This document shows, in pieces, positions 1-8,335 of a stretch of 64,000 bases of DNA. Source of the stretch: Leeuwenhoekiella sp. MAR_2009_132. GTDB taxonomy: Bacteria > Bacteroidota > Bacteroidia > Flavobacteriales > Flavobacteriaceae. How positions within the stretch are numbered: position 1 is the first letter of the stretch; each line of letters starts with the position of its first letter. The stretch spans positions 193,501-257,500 of the forward strand of contig NZ_JHZY01000004.1 of NCBI RefSeq assembly GCF_000687915.1, written 5' to 3'. The translations under genes and the position numbers were made by a program. The notes under the pieces were generated by a model, which saw only the letters and a program-made list of their open reading frames with translations, ran no database searches and was not told the DNA's origin.

Positions 1-1
1 G

Positions 2-541
2 AGACAGCACCAGTTTATAGCACGTACTATGGCAGAACGCAAACTTTCAAAAGGGTGGAGTGCTGCTGCAGGTTTAGCCTATTTAGAACAAACTTCACCT
101 CAAGATCCCACAATTAAATCATACACTACGACCGCCGAATTAAGACCGCTCGCAGAGCTCGCTTATGCTCAGGAGTTGGGTGCAAAACTATCTTTAAATC
201 ATCGTTATTGGGGCGAATTTCGGTTTTTTGAACAACCCGATGGTTCTTTTGACTTCGGTAATATACGGGCCAGATATAAGCTAGAACTGCGCTATGCTCC
301 CACTGCGCAACTCACCTTTAAAGCCTTTGATGAAATTCACTTAAATATAGGTAATAGCATCGTTCAAAATGTTTTTGATCAAAATCGATATGGCTCAAGC
401 GCCCAATATATGTTTATTGAAAATCTAGGCATAGAACTGGGCTATTTTAACTGGTTTCAGCAACGGGCTTCGGGTACAGATTTTTACAACCGCAACATCA
501 TACGCCTCACCATTCATCATAAATTAAAGCTCAAGAGTTAA
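2..541 (+). CDS. DUF2490-family outer-membrane beta-barrel protein (5' partial)
   Basis: The reading frame is open to the left edge, so the N-terminus and any signal peptide are missing; an in-frame ATG at 29 is probably internal. About 180 residues remain. Alternating hydrophobic/polar strands rich in Tyr, Phe and Arg, a central RYKLELRY strand, and a C-terminal run of strands ending in a charged tail are typical of DUF2490 barrels of Bacteroidota. The stop codon is one base before the start of the PiT transporter gene, so the two are probably co-transcribed. The biochemical function of DUF2490 is not known to me; an outer-membrane location is inferred from the strand pattern. Confidence 0.7.
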   Translation, partial: RQHQFIARTMAERKLSKGWSAAAGLAYLEQTSPQDPTIKSYTTTAELRPLAELAYAQELGAKLSLNHRYWGEFRFFEQPDGSFDFGNIRARYKLELRYAPTAQLTFKAFDEIHLNIGNSIVQNVFDQNRYGSSAQYMFIENLGIELGYFNWFQQRASGTDFYNRNIIRLTIHHKLKLKS

Positions 542-542
542 T

Positions 543-1559
543 ATGTCTAATCTGGTTCACATACTTACCATTCCCTTTTTACTGGCGATGTTTCTGGCTA
601 TCAATATGGGCGGTAGCGGTACAGCTCCGGCTTTTTCTGCAGCCTACGGTGCAAACGTCATAAAACGTTCTATAATACCGGGATTATTTGGTATAATGGT
701 TATAACTGGTGCACTTCTTGCCGGTAAGGAAGTATCACTAACACTGGGTAACGGCTTGCTTGAGCAAAGTTATTTTACGCCGTTTAATACGGCCGTAATT
801 TTATTTTCGGTAGGCTTATCGATTTTTATATCTAATCTATTAGGTGTACCACAATCTACGAGTCAGGCAACGGTGCTTTCAATAGCCGGTGCAGCCACCG
901 CACTTGACGGTTTAAATACATATAAGCTTTTTTATGAGGTTATTCCGGCCTGGATTATTCTACCACTTGTTGCATTTCTTATAATGCTCATCCTTTCAAA
1001 ATATATTTTTCCACAGTTAAAAAAACGAGTAGTTACAGCAAACTATACGCATTTAGGAAAGCATAAAGCTTTAAAGGTTATGCTTATTATATCTTCACTT
1101 TATGTGGCCTTTTCTATAGGTGCAAATAATGTTGCTAATGCTGCAGCTCCTATTGCTTCTCTTACGGCTAACGAAATTGGTGAAGAGGCCATTCAAAACT
1201 TTTTACCTATCATTATTCTTTCGGTATTAATTGTTGCGCCTTGTTTTGCAATAGGTAGTTCATTACTAGGCCATAAAGCCACAGAAAAAACCGGGAAAGG
1301 TATTGTAGAAGTAAGTCCGTTTTACGCTACAATAATTGCCATGCTCGTTGCCAGTTTATTACTAACAGCATCTGTTACAAAGGGGATCCCTACCTCACTC
1401 GTTCAACTTAACGGTGCTGCATTTATCGCCTTAAGCATTAGTAAAAATGGCTTTAAAGAGACCTTTAAAAACAAAACGGTAAAACGCTTTTTTACGGTTT
1501 GGAGTATCGCTCCTATATTTGCTTTTATTTTAACTTACCTCCTTATCACCTACATCTAG
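543..1559 (+). CDS. PiT-family inorganic phosphate (or related anion) transporter
   Basis: A 338-residue polytopic inner-membrane protein with about ten hydrophobic segments. The second PiT signature is clear (SIGANNVANAAAP, GANN at residues 193-196). The first half holds the paired element GVPQSTSQAT (101-110) and a diverged first signature around residues 20-37 (INMGGSGTAPAFSAAYGAN). PiT proteins are ion-coupled phosphate symporters built from two inverted repeats, and both halves are visible. The length is short compared with E. coli PitA, as is usual for compact Bacteroidota members. It follows the DUF2490 gene by one base. Substrate is inferred from family; sulfate-type anions are an alternative. 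Confidence 0.85.
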   Translation: MSNLVHILTIPFLLAMFLAINMGGSGTAPAFSAAYGANVIKRSIIPGLFGIMVITGALLAGKEVSLTLGNGLLEQSYFTPFNTAVILFSVGLSIFISNLLGVPQSTSQATVLSIAGAATALDGLNTYKLFYEVIPAWIILPLVAFLIMLILSKYIFPQLKKRVVTANYTHLGKHKALKVMLIISSLYVAFSIGANNVANAAAPIASLTANEIGEEAIQNFLPIIILSVLIVAPCFAIGSSLLGHKATEKTGKGIVEVSPFYATIIAMLVASLLLTASVTKGIPTSLVQLNGAAFIALSISKNGFKETFKNKTVKRFFTVWSIAPIFAFILTYLLITYI

Positions 1560-1699
1560 ACACAAAAACTTTATACCTACTGCGGAATAGAAAAACAGTT
1601 CAATATAATTTTCTACATTTAAGGTGAAGTTTTCAGTATTCAAAACTTCTATTAGGAGTCAAGTCCAATTATTGAAACTTCACTACGTAATTGCACCAC

Positions 1700-2299
1700 A
1701 TGGAAAACTGGATTGAAGAAGAACTTGTTTTAAAAAGTGATACGGTTAAATTAATTCCGTTAGAGAAAACACACCGCGATGGACTTCTAAAAGCGGCTTC
1801 AGACGGAAAATTGTGGGAGTTATGGTATACTTCTGTCCCTTCGGCAGCTAATATAGATGCTTACATTGAAACTGCGCTAAATCAAAAAGCACAAGGTCTT
1901 GAATATCCATTTACGGTATTTGATGTAAATACAGATACTATCATAGGCTGCACCCGTTTTTACACCTTACAGCCCGAACATCGCCGACTTGAAATAGGGT
2001 ATACCTGGTATGCCCAAAGTTATCAGCGTACCGGCGTAAATACGCATTGTAAATATCTATTATTGCAGTATGCTTTTGAACAATTAAACTGCATTGCTGT
2101 ACAAATAGTGACCAACTGGTTTAATTTAAAATCACGGGAAGCTATTGCGCGATTAGGAGCTAAGCAAGATGGTATTTTACGCAATCATCGCATAAACCGT
2201 GACGGAAGTTTCCGGGATACTGTAGTATTTTCTATTACAGAAACCGAATGGATGAGTGTCAAGAAAACTCTAAACTATAAAATGGCATATTATTCTTAA
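1700..2299 (+). CDS. GNAT-family N-acetyltransferase (RimJ/RimL-like)
   Basis: About 199 residues with the RimJ/RimL fold. The N-terminal part reads LIPLEKTHRDGLLKAASDG; the middle carries IGCTRFYTLQPEHRRLEIGYTW (residues ~80-105), the substrate/CoA platform typical of ribosomal-protein and spermidine-type acetyltransferases; the C-terminal part has the REAIARLGAKQDGILRNH motif. These enzymes move acetyl from acetyl-CoA to an amine in the cytoplasm. The acceptor cannot be deduced. I chose the ATG at 1700; an in-frame TTG nine bases earlier would add three residues. It is a stand-alone gene with about 140 bp upstream and no terminator hairpin that I recognised. Confidence 0.82.
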   Translation: MENWIEEELVLKSDTVKLIPLEKTHRDGLLKAASDGKLWELWYTSVPSAANIDAYIETALNQKAQGLEYPFTVFDVNTDTIIGCTRFYTLQPEHRRLEIGYTWYAQSYQRTGVNTHCKYLLLQYAFEQLNCIAVQIVTNWFNLKSREAIARLGAKQDGILRNHRINRDGSFRDTVVFSITETEWMSVKKTLNYKMAYYS

Positions 2300-2632
2300 T
2301 TTAATGTAACAGCTAAAATTGCAGCTCTACAAACAATTAATAAAAGCTTTTGTCACATCACGCTTAAAAACTACTTATTCGCTCAAATTCCTTAAATTAA
2401 GTTTTATTACCACAAGACTTTCCTCAGAAAAACATCCTGAATCCTAGGTTTTATACAAAATTTAACGCCTACAACGCTAGATTTTACGAGGTATCTAATA
2501 TTTTTAAAGGGTGTATTAAAATAAGGATTTAGAATGCATACAAAATGCTATTCAAAACTTCTGTTGATTTTGTAAATCACCTGTTTCTTCCCCATTTCAA
2601 AATACATATAATCAAAAAAAAAAAAAAGAACT
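2300..2632. other. Non-coding region upstream of katG
   Basis: About 330 bases without a credible gene. It is AT-rich. It holds a run of 14 A residues (2614-2627) five bases before the katG start, which probably serves as the A-rich translation initiation region typical of Bacteroidota. A 14-bp word (TATTCAAAACTTCT, 2549-2562) also occurs at 1637-1650 before the preceding acetyltransferase gene. I did not see a convincing regulator palindrome or a complete TTG/TAnnTTTG promoter pair. Confidence 0.6.
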
Positions 2633-4930
2633 ATGAAAGACATTAGTAATCCTGAAGGTCTCGAGCAATGCCCATTTCGCGGTACACGTGTAGGAGGCGC
2701 TTTAGGAACAGCACCACAAATTGATGACTGGTGGCCTAACCGCTTGCAAGTAGAATTATTACATCAGGAACAACCTGTTTCAAATCCGTTAAGCAATGAG
2801 AGCTACAAAGAAGCATTTAATAAGATAGACTTACAACAGCTTAAGGCAGATATTAAAGAGCTCCTGGTCACTTCTAAAGATTGGTGGCCTGCAGACTACA
2901 ACAATTACGGTCCGCAGATGATACGCATGGCATGGCACTCTGCCGGTACCTACCGTATTGCAGACGGTCGTGGTGGTGCAGCCCAAGCGATGCAACGCTT
3001 TGCTCCTATTAGCTCCTGGTGGGATAACGGAAATATAGATAAGTCCCGTCGTCTTATCTGGCCTATAAAAAAGAAATATGGGGCAGCAATTTCCTGGGCA
3101 GACCTAATTGTATTAACGGGTAATTGTGCCTTAGAAATTATGAACTTCCCAACCTTTGGCTTTGCTGGCGGTCGTCGCGATGCCTGGGAACCCGATCGCA
3201 GTACCTATTGGGGACCAGAATTTTGGGATGGTAAGCGAGTAAATGAAGTTCCTAAAAGCACAGATCATTTAGGTCATCCTGATGAGATGGTAAGTGAAAA
3301 ATTACGTTGGGTAGGTGGTCCTAAAGATGCATATCACGATTTAGAGAATCCGTTAGCGGCAACGCACTCTAACTTAATTTATGTAAATCCTGAAGGGCCG
3401 GGCGGAAATATGGATCCTATGGATTCTGCGCGTAACATTCGTGAGTCGTTTAAACGCATGGCGATGAATGATGAAGAAACGGTAGCTTTAATTGCCGGTG
3501 GGCACGCTTTTGGTAAAAGTCATGGCGCAGTACCTGCAGATAAAATAGGCGCAGCTCCAGAAGCAGCACCTTTACATCAGCAAGGTTTTGGATGGCACAA
3601 CCCTGTAGGTAATGGTAACGGTGCCGATACTTCTACAAATGGTATTGAGGGATCGTGGACACCCAACCCTACAAACTGGGACAACACGTACCTTACTAAT
3701 CTCTTTGCTTTTGAATGGAAGCAAGTAAAAAGCCCTGCAGGCGCAGGACAATGGACACCTATAGACCCAAATGCTCCCAAGACACCAGATGCCCATATAC
3801 CCGGCAAGATTAACGATTTAATGATGATGACGTCTGATATCGCATTAAAAGTAGACCCTGCTTATCGTGAGGTTTGTGAAAAGTTTTTGAATGACTTTGA
3901 CTATTTTACAAATGCTTTTTCTAAAGCCTGGTATAAATTAACGCACCGTGATATGGGACCAAAAGACCGTTATTTAGGTCCTGAAGTTCCTGAGCAGGAT
4001 ATGATCTGGCAAGATCCTACCCCAAAACGTGATTATGACCTTATTGATGCTGCTGATGTTGCGACATTAAAGCAAGCTATTTTAAATAGCGGTCTTAGCA
4101 TCTCGGCATTAGTAAATGCTGCGTGGTCTTCTGCTGCAATTTATCGCCATAGTGATAAACGTGGAGGCGCAAACGGTGCTCGTATTGCTTTAGAACCTCA
4201 GAATAATTGGGACCTTAATCGACCCGAAGAACTTAATCTGGTTTTAAACACGTTAAAAGACATAAAAGCCAACTTTAAAAATACGCAGAGCGGAAACAAA
4301 CAAGTTTCTCTTGCAGATTTAGTAGTTCTGGGTGGTTGTGTTGCTGTTAAAAAAGCTGCGCAGGATGCTGGTTTTGAAGTAGACGTTCCTTTTACTGCCG
4401 GTCGTACCGATGCAACACCAGAACAAACTGATGTAGAAAGCTTTGAATGGTTAAAACCTGTTTCTGACGGTTTTAAAAATTATCATAATGACAAGGTAGG
4501 TTATAAAGTGGAAGCCGAACGTATTTTCTTAGATCGTGCTCAACTTCTATCTTTATCTGCGCCAGAATGGACCGTACTTGTAGGTGGACTGCGTGTTTTA
4601 GATCAGAATTTTGATTATTCTAAGCACGGGGTATTTACAGAGCGTCCCGGCCAATTGACTAATGATTTCTTTCAGGTGCTTACCAGTATGGAATATGAGT
4701 GGAAACCTCAAAATCAGGAAGAAACTTTATTTAATGTAAACGACCGCACTACCGGAATGACTAAATACACCGCAACCCGCTGCGATTTAATATTTGGTTC
4801 TAATCCGCAACTGCGTAACCTGGCTGAAGTTTACGCTGCAGATGATTCACAAGAGCGTTTTGTACACGACTTTATAGCTGCCTGGGATAAAGTGATGATG
4901 CTAGACCGTTATGACGTTAAAGACGAGTAG
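2633..4930 (+). CDS. katG: Catalase-peroxidase KatG
   Basis: A 765-residue haem enzyme that removes hydrogen peroxide as catalase and peroxidase; the length is normal for the family. The distal active site reads [11 protein letters not shown], giving Arg98, Trp101 and His102. The KatG-specific Met-Tyr-Trp cross-link partners are present: Trp101, Tyr250 (LIYVNPEGP) and Met276 (RMAMND). The proximal haem ligand is His291 in [11 protein letters not shown], where most KatGs I know have GGHTFGKTHGA. The second, haem-free half is complete. Around residue 336 (TSTNGIEG) an Asn appears to sit where M. tuberculosis KatG has Ser315. Monocistronic: long upstream gap and a strong terminator just downstream. 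No regulator gene is adjacent, so control (OxyR-like or PerR-like) is unknown. Confidence 0.97.
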   Translation: MKDISNPEGLEQCPFRGTRVGGALGTAPQIDDWWPNRLQVELLHQEQPVSNPLSNESYKEAFNKIDLQQLKADIKELLVTSKDWWPADYNNYGPQMIRMAWHSAGTYRIADGRGGAAQAMQRFAPISSWWDNGNIDKSRRLIWPIKKKYGAAISWADLIVLTGNCALEIMNFPTFGFAGGRRDAWEPDRSTYWGPEFWDGKRVNEVPKSTDHLGHPDEMVSEKLRWVGGPKDAYHDLENPLAATHSNLIYVNPEGPGGNMDPMDSARNIRESFKRMAMNDEETVALIAGGHAFGKSHGAVPADKIGAAPEAAPLHQQGFGWHNPVGNGNGADTSTNGIEGSWTPNPTNWDNTYLTNLFAFEWKQVKSPAGAGQWTPIDPNAPKTPDAHIPGKINDLMMMTSDIALKVDPAYREVCEKFLNDFDYFTNAFSKAWYKLTHRDMGPKDRYLGPEVPEQDMIWQDPTPKRDYDLIDAADVATLKQAILNSGLSISALVNAAWSSAAIYRHSDKRGGANGARIALEPQNNWDLNRPEELNLVLNTLKDIKANFKNTQSGNKQVSLADLVVLGGCVAVKKAAQDAGFEVDVPFTAGRTDATPEQTDVESFEWLKPVSDGFKNYHNDKVGYKVEAERIFLDRAQLLSLSAPEWTVLVGGLRVLDQNFDYSKHGVFTERPGQLTNDFFQVLTSMEYEWKPQNQEETLFNVNDRTTGMTKYTATRCDLIFGSNPQLRNLAEVYAADDSQERFVHDFIAAWDKVMMLDRYDVKDE

Positions 4931-4954
4931 AAATTAGACGTTAGAATATATAAT

Positions 4955-4990
4955 ATGCCCGATTGCTGCAAAAGCTCTCGGGCATTTTTT
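4955..4990 (+). terminator. Rho-independent terminator of katG
   Basis: Perfect 8-bp stem ATGCCCGA / TCGGGCAT with a 15-nt loop followed by a T run, 24 bases after the katG stop codon. Confidence 0.85.
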
Positions 4991-5134
4991 ATGGGGTTTA
5001 TGTAAAAAAAAAGCAGAATTATTTATTTAAATAAGTTCAATTTTAAACGGAATTTCAACGGATATTTAGATTGAAAATAACTTGATTTATTAAGATTTGA
5101 ATAATTATATTCGTTAGTAATCAATCAACTAACA

Positions 5135-5728
5135 ATGAATAAAAAATCAAATAATTATTGCACCGCAGCAGCACTATTCTTTACTCTTTTTTGCAGTATG
5201 CAATTGCTTTCACAAAAACAAGGAAGATTTCTGGATGTCTCTATAGGATTAGGCATAACTGCCCCAATGGACGAAAGTGAAACCGGCAATGAAGATTTTA
5301 TAAGTACCGGGTTTTATGCACAGGGAGAATATGTAATGGGTCTTAAAACCTGGTTTAGTTTACGCCCCTATGCCGGGTTAATTTTGACCTCAGATAGAAA
5401 TAGCTCTGAATATGCAGATGCACCTAATTATGAAGTAACCTCAAATGCTTTTTTGCTGGGTGGTAAAGCGCGCTTAGTTGCACCCATCCCGTGGGTTGCG
5501 CCTTACGTCGAGTTAGGTGTGGGACTTTCTGCTGGATCGTTTAAAACCTTGACTCCGTTTACCACTCTTGATAAAAAGGGTGTTTTTGTACACATCCCGG
5601 TTACTCTGGGTGTCGCTCTGGGTCCTCAAAATAATGTAGATCTCGAGTTTACCTACTACTTCCACCCTGCTTTAGAACAATTCTCAGGTGCAGCCGCTGT
5701 TGGGCTTACGATACCTGTAAATTGGTAA
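5135..5728 (+). CDS. Small secreted outer-membrane beta-barrel protein
   Basis: A 197-residue protein with an N-terminal signal peptide (basic MNKKSNN, hydrophobic core to about residue 26, then QKQGRF). The mature part is about eight amphipathic strands with Gly-rich turns (LGGKARLVAPIPWVAPYVEL, VGLTIPVNW) and ends in an aromatic-containing strand, the normal pattern of porin-like OMP_b-brl barrels of 18-20 kDa. Role unknown; such proteins are often structural or small-solute channels. Single gene between the katG terminator and the AT-rich cassette-like region. No ligand can be proposed. Confidence 0.7.
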   Translation: MNKKSNNYCTAAALFFTLFCSMQLLSQKQGRFLDVSIGLGITAPMDESETGNEDFISTGFYAQGEYVMGLKTWFSLRPYAGLILTSDRNSSEYADAPNYEVTSNAFLLGGKARLVAPIPWVAPYVELGVGLSAGSFKTLTPFTTLDKKGVFVHIPVTLGVALGPQNNVDLEFTYYFHPALEQFSGAAAVGLTIPVNW

Positions 5729-5810
5729 ATTCTAATTTGTTTGATTATAGATAAGCGTAAAAGAAGCCTTTTATATATATATATTTAGAGACTAGTATTA
5801 AAATAGATAT

Positions 5811-5839
5811 AACACAACTTGTTGTGTTAGTCGCACGTT
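5811..5839. repeat. Short inverted repeat leading into the cassette-like array
   Basis: AACACAACTTGTTGTGTT (5811-5828) is an 8-bp inverted repeat with a TT loop. It is followed by TCGCACGTT, the same C-GTT boundary that precedes the other two cassette-like genes. It may be the remnant of an upstream recombination site; it is much shorter than the 118-125 nt spacers downstream. Confidence 0.45.
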
Positions 5840-6739
5840 GCCAGTAATTAGAAGAACAACAAGTAATTAAAGAAACAATATGACAGAAAAAGTAAATCGG
5901 ATAAATAGTCCATTAACCATAATAGCCATATTCGCTGCATTGGCGGAGGTTAACGCTACAATTGCAATCGGATTAATAGACGATAACCTGCATTATATTT
6001 TTATTTGGTTCGTTATTGGTTTTCCTACCCTTTTAGTATTATTATTTTTTATTACATTAAATTACAACACTAAAGTTATGTATTCGCCAAGTGATTTTAG
6101 AGAAGATAAAAACTTTATTGATTCGCTCTATGGTCAACGAACTGATAAAAACTTGCTTGAGGAATCATTCGAAGACAATTCTCAATCGATTGAAGAAATT
6201 GAAACGAAGTTAATTAAATCAATTAATGAGAAAATAGAACAAGTTTCTGAAGGAAACTTAACAAAAGAAGACTTAACCTCATTATTAGAATCTCAAAAAT
6301 CGGAGATAAGGAATGTCACTAATGACTTTTCTAATGAAATTATTTACCCACACGCATTGAGAAAAGAATTTGCGAAATGGGTTTCGTTTCCGGCATATTT
6401 ACCTATTTTATATGCAATCATAAAAGAAAATGCTAAATCTATTTCAGCTCTTCGGAAAGTAGAAAATAAATACAATCTCTCAGGTCGTTGGTATATTGGT
6501 GGAATAAATGGCCTTAAAAGTATTATTGATAAAAATGAAGATAAAATATCAATTAAAGAGGAACTCATTGAACCATTAACTAAATGGATTGAAATGAATG
6601 AATCTACAATCTTAGAAATTATTGATGTTTTCGGTTTGAAAAATGATCCAGATAATGAAGACGATAATTCTAGTAAAAGTATTCAAGCAAAATCTAGATA
6701 TAAAACTCAAAAACTTCAATTTTAATAACTACTGGCAAC
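5837..6739 (+). mobile_element. Cassette-like unit 1 bounded by matching inverted arms
   Basis: The unit starts with arm GTTGCCAGTAATTA (5837-5850) and ends with TAACTACTGGCAAC (6726-6739). The second is the reverse complement of the first at 13 of 14 positions. Between them lies one AT-rich gene. The boundary words GTT and AAC are shared with units 2 and 3, while the ten bases inside differ in each unit but pair with their own partner. This matches the logic of integron cassettes, whose two ends form the attC core in the circle, although the arms do not fit GTTRRRY. Confidence 0.5.
5880..6725 (+). CDS. Hypothetical membrane protein, cassette-like unit 1
   Basis: A 281-residue protein I do not recognise. 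Two hydrophobic segments near the N-terminus (about 12-33 and 37-60) are separated by a short loop DDNLHY, so the long C-terminal part probably sits on one side of the inner membrane. The body is charged and helical, with a Glu/Lys-rich stretch (about 95-145) that could form a coiled coil, and ends in a polar tail. The start ATG at 5880 follows an A-rich leader. The gene is clearly more AT-rich than katG upstream and lies between the paired arms of unit 1, which suggests transfer. No function is proposed; a small inner-membrane signalling or defence effector is possible but unsupported. Confidence 0.65.
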   Translation: MTEKVNRINSPLTIIAIFAALAEVNATIAIGLIDDNLHYIFIWFVIGFPTLLVLLFFITLNYNTKVMYSPSDFREDKNFIDSLYGQRTDKNLLEESFEDNSQSIEEIETKLIKSINEKIEQVSEGNLTKEDLTSLLESQKSEIRNVTNDFSNEIIYPHALRKEFAKWVSFPAYLPILYAIIKENAKSISALRKVENKYNLSGRWYIGGINGLKSIIDKNEDKISIKEELIEPLTKWIEMNESTILEIIDVFGLKNDPDNEDDNSSKSIQAKSRYKTQKLQF

Positions 6740-6861
6740 ACCGTATATAAAAAATTGCTGGTGTTATGCTAAAACAAAGGTCGTTGCACGTTTGCTATAT
6801 CTGATTTTCCTTCGGAAAATCCTCGCAAACAAACACGCAACTTTCCATATACAAACACGTT
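6737..6861. repeat. attC-like foldable spacer between cassette-like units 1 and 2
   Basis: A 125-nt segment running from AAC to GTT. Outer halves pair imperfectly (AACACCGTATAT with ATATACAAACACGTT). Inside, GTTGCACGTTTGC (6783-6795) pairs with GCAAAC (6825-6830) and GCAAC (6837-6841), and the centre is a perfect hairpin GATTTTCC-TTC-GGAAAATC (6803-6821). Length and near-continuous self-complementarity match the attC sites of integron cassettes. The core boxes do not match the canonical consensus. Confidence 0.5.
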
Positions 6862-7514
6862 AGCGGAAATTTAAAAAAAGCAGATGAAACAAGAACTAAT
6901 TAATAATAAAGTATTCTGTGAAAACATAAAATCGCTCATAAAACTTTCCGAAGATTCATTAAATTTAATTGAAAAGCAAAATTCAGAATTTCACTATAAA
7001 CTAACTAAAGGAGAAACTGACGAAAATTGGCTAGACGAAAGTGCTCATCTTGCAAATTCCGATTGGATACTATTAAATTCAATATTTATAAGTATGTTTT
7101 CTCATTTTGAATTCAGATTATTTCGTTTGTGTAAAATTCTTGAAAAAGAATCAGTTAGCCAAATAAAAATTGAACATTTAAGTGGTTCAGGAATAACGAA
7201 GTTTTATAATTATTTGAGTTTAGTCGCTAATATAAAATCTGCTAACAAAAATGCAACTTACTATAATGAAATACAGAAGTTTCAAAAAATTAGGAATCTA
7301 ATAACGCACAATGGAGGAATGCTTTTGACTGATAGAAAGAAAGATATTACTAAAGAGGACAATTACAAATTCTTAAAAGAACATAAAGTGGTAGTTGCCG
7401 GAAGTTTGGGAATTATAAGAATAACAAAGACTAATTTTCTCATATATTTTGCCAATTTGATTTTTAAAATTATTAATGAGATAACAGAAGATATTAATAT
7501 AAACTTCCGCTAAC
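6859..7514 (+). mobile_element. Cassette-like unit 2 bounded by matching inverted arms
   Basis: Starts with GTTAGCGGAAATTT (6859-6872) and ends with AAACTTCCGCTAAC (7501-7514), reverse complements at 13 of 14 positions. The stop codon of the enclosed gene lies inside the right arm, so gene and arm are tightly fused, as is common in real cassettes. The arm sequence differs from that of units 1 and 3. Confidence 0.5.
6884..7513 (+). CDS. HEPN-like hypothetical protein, cassette-like unit 2
   Basis: A 209-residue, mostly helical protein. Residues 137-143 read RNLITHN, fitting the R-x4-6-H motif of HEPN domains, in the usual place near the C-terminal end of a helical bundle and preceded by KFQKI. 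HEPN proteins are often RNases in toxin-antitoxin, abortive-infection and CRISPR systems, but some are inactive RNA-binding or helper domains. No partner gene of the nucleotidyltransferase (MNT) type is adjacent, so a toxin role is only inference. The last 25 residues include a hydrophobic helix (NFLIYFANLIFKII). Strongly AT-rich. The stop codon TAA lies in the right cassette arm. Confidence 0.55.
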   Translation: MKQELINNKVFCENIKSLIKLSEDSLNLIEKQNSEFHYKLTKGETDENWLDESAHLANSDWILLNSIFISMFSHFEFRLFRLCKILEKESVSQIKIEHLSGSGITKFYNYLSLVANIKSANKNATYYNEIQKFQKIRNLITHNGGMLLTDRKKDITKEDNYKFLKEHKVVVAGSLGIIRITKTNFLIYFANLIFKIINEITEDININFR

Positions 7515-7629
7515 ACACGATACAAGCAATTTGGGCATTAGGCTTAATGGAAAAATTAGTTTGTATTTGGAAGAATTAGGCAAATCTGAATTCAAAATTC
7601 CGCACCATTTATTGCTATACGAGACCGTT
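7512..7629. repeat. attC-like foldable spacer between cassette-like units 2 and 3
   Basis: A 118-nt segment from AAC to GTT. Its ends pair imperfectly (CACGATACAAGCAAT with ATTGCTATACGAG). The inside contains GAATT/AATTC and GGAA/TTCC complementary pieces. It begins AACACACG, close to AACACCG at the other two right ends. The pairing is weaker than in the spacer between units 1 and 2. Confidence 0.4.
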
Positions 7630-8335
7630 ATACACAATTTGAGAAGAACCGTAAAAATATCGACAATAATTACATTTCTAATTTTAAATTCTTGCAATCT
7701 GAAAAAATCAGACACTGATAAATTCAAGAATTTAAAAAAAGAAAACGATTCTATATATTACAAATATGAAAGTGAAACAATCGACAAAATCAGATATGAG
7801 TTTTTTATTGATAAAAATGGAGAGTTTAAAATAAAAGATGAATCAGGAGAAATACAATTCTCACAAGTTGAAAATATAACGGATTTTGAAATAAAAGACT
7901 TTGATCTAGATGGATATAAAGATGTAATTATTATTCATCCATCTAATAGAGTTTTGGAAACTTTATTAATTTACAATTCCAGTTTACAAAAATTTATTCT
8001 TATTGATAACTTCACTAATTATCCTAGCTCTAAAAAAATCGAAACCAGTAGATTTTATTATTCTTATCAAGGAGCTGGCTGTGCCCAAAATGATTGGATC
8101 AGTCACTTGTATTTTATAGATAACTATAAAATCATTGATAAAGGATTGATTGTCGGGTATGGATGCTTAAAAAATGAGAAAAACGGAATTTATATTTACA
8201 AGATTGCAGAAAAAGATACGACCCTGATAAAATATATAAAGAACGAAAATGGATTTGGACAAGAAAAATTTGATTTAATAGATAATTATTGGAGTAATAA
8301 TCTCGAAAAGTTTAATTAAAAAAACTGTGTACAAC
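7627..8335 (+). mobile_element. Cassette-like unit 3 bounded by matching inverted arms
   Basis: Starts with GTTATACACAATTT (7627-7640) and ends with AAACTGTGTACAAC (8322-8335), reverse complements at 12 of 14 positions. The following bases ACCGGTATCC resemble the start of the spacer after unit 1, but no full foldable site and no fourth unit follow; the array seems to end here. Confidence 0.47.
7639..8319 (+). CDS. Lipoprotein with FG-GAP/XAC2610-like acidic repeat, cassette-like unit 3
   Basis: About 227 residues from a TTG start at 7639. With that start the protein begins MRRTVKISTI and has a short lipoprotein signal with lipobox LNSC (Cys19). A longer open frame exists upstream, but it runs through the inter-cassette spacer and would place the signal peptide internally, so I reject it. 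The mature part contains DFDLDGYKDVIII, a calcium-loop-like FG-GAP/VCBS element also seen in XAC2610-type secreted proteins, and a pair of Cys residues (GAGCAQND, VGYGCLKN) that could form a disulfide. Probably anchored in the outer membrane facing the periplasm or cell surface. Function unknown. Confidence 0.6.
   Translation: MRRTVKISTIITFLILNSCNLKKSDTDKFKNLKKENDSIYYKYESETIDKIRYEFFIDKNGEFKIKDESGEIQFSQVENITDFEIKDFDLDGYKDVIIIHPSNRVLETLLIYNSSLQKFILIDNFTNYPSSKKIETSRFYYSYQGAGCAQNDWISHLYFIDNYKIIDKGLIVGYGCLKNEKNGIYIYKIAEKDTTLIKYIKNENGFGQEKFDLIDNYWSNNLEKFN

Noticed and set aside
1637..2562. 14-bp direct repeat TATTCAAAACTTCT (1637-1650 and 2549-2562)
   Set aside because: Low-complexity AT-rich word; two copies could be chance and there is no supporting symmetry or spacing to a promoter.
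3572..3807. Minus-strand open frames of 74-76 codons inside katG
   Set aside because: They lie fully within the katG coding region, lack any family character and are explained by codon bias of the real frame.
5837..8335. Cassette-like genes taken as a transposon or prophage remnant
   Set aside because: No transposase, integrase, phage gene or target duplication was found; the paired arms are unique to each gene rather than shared terminal repeats.
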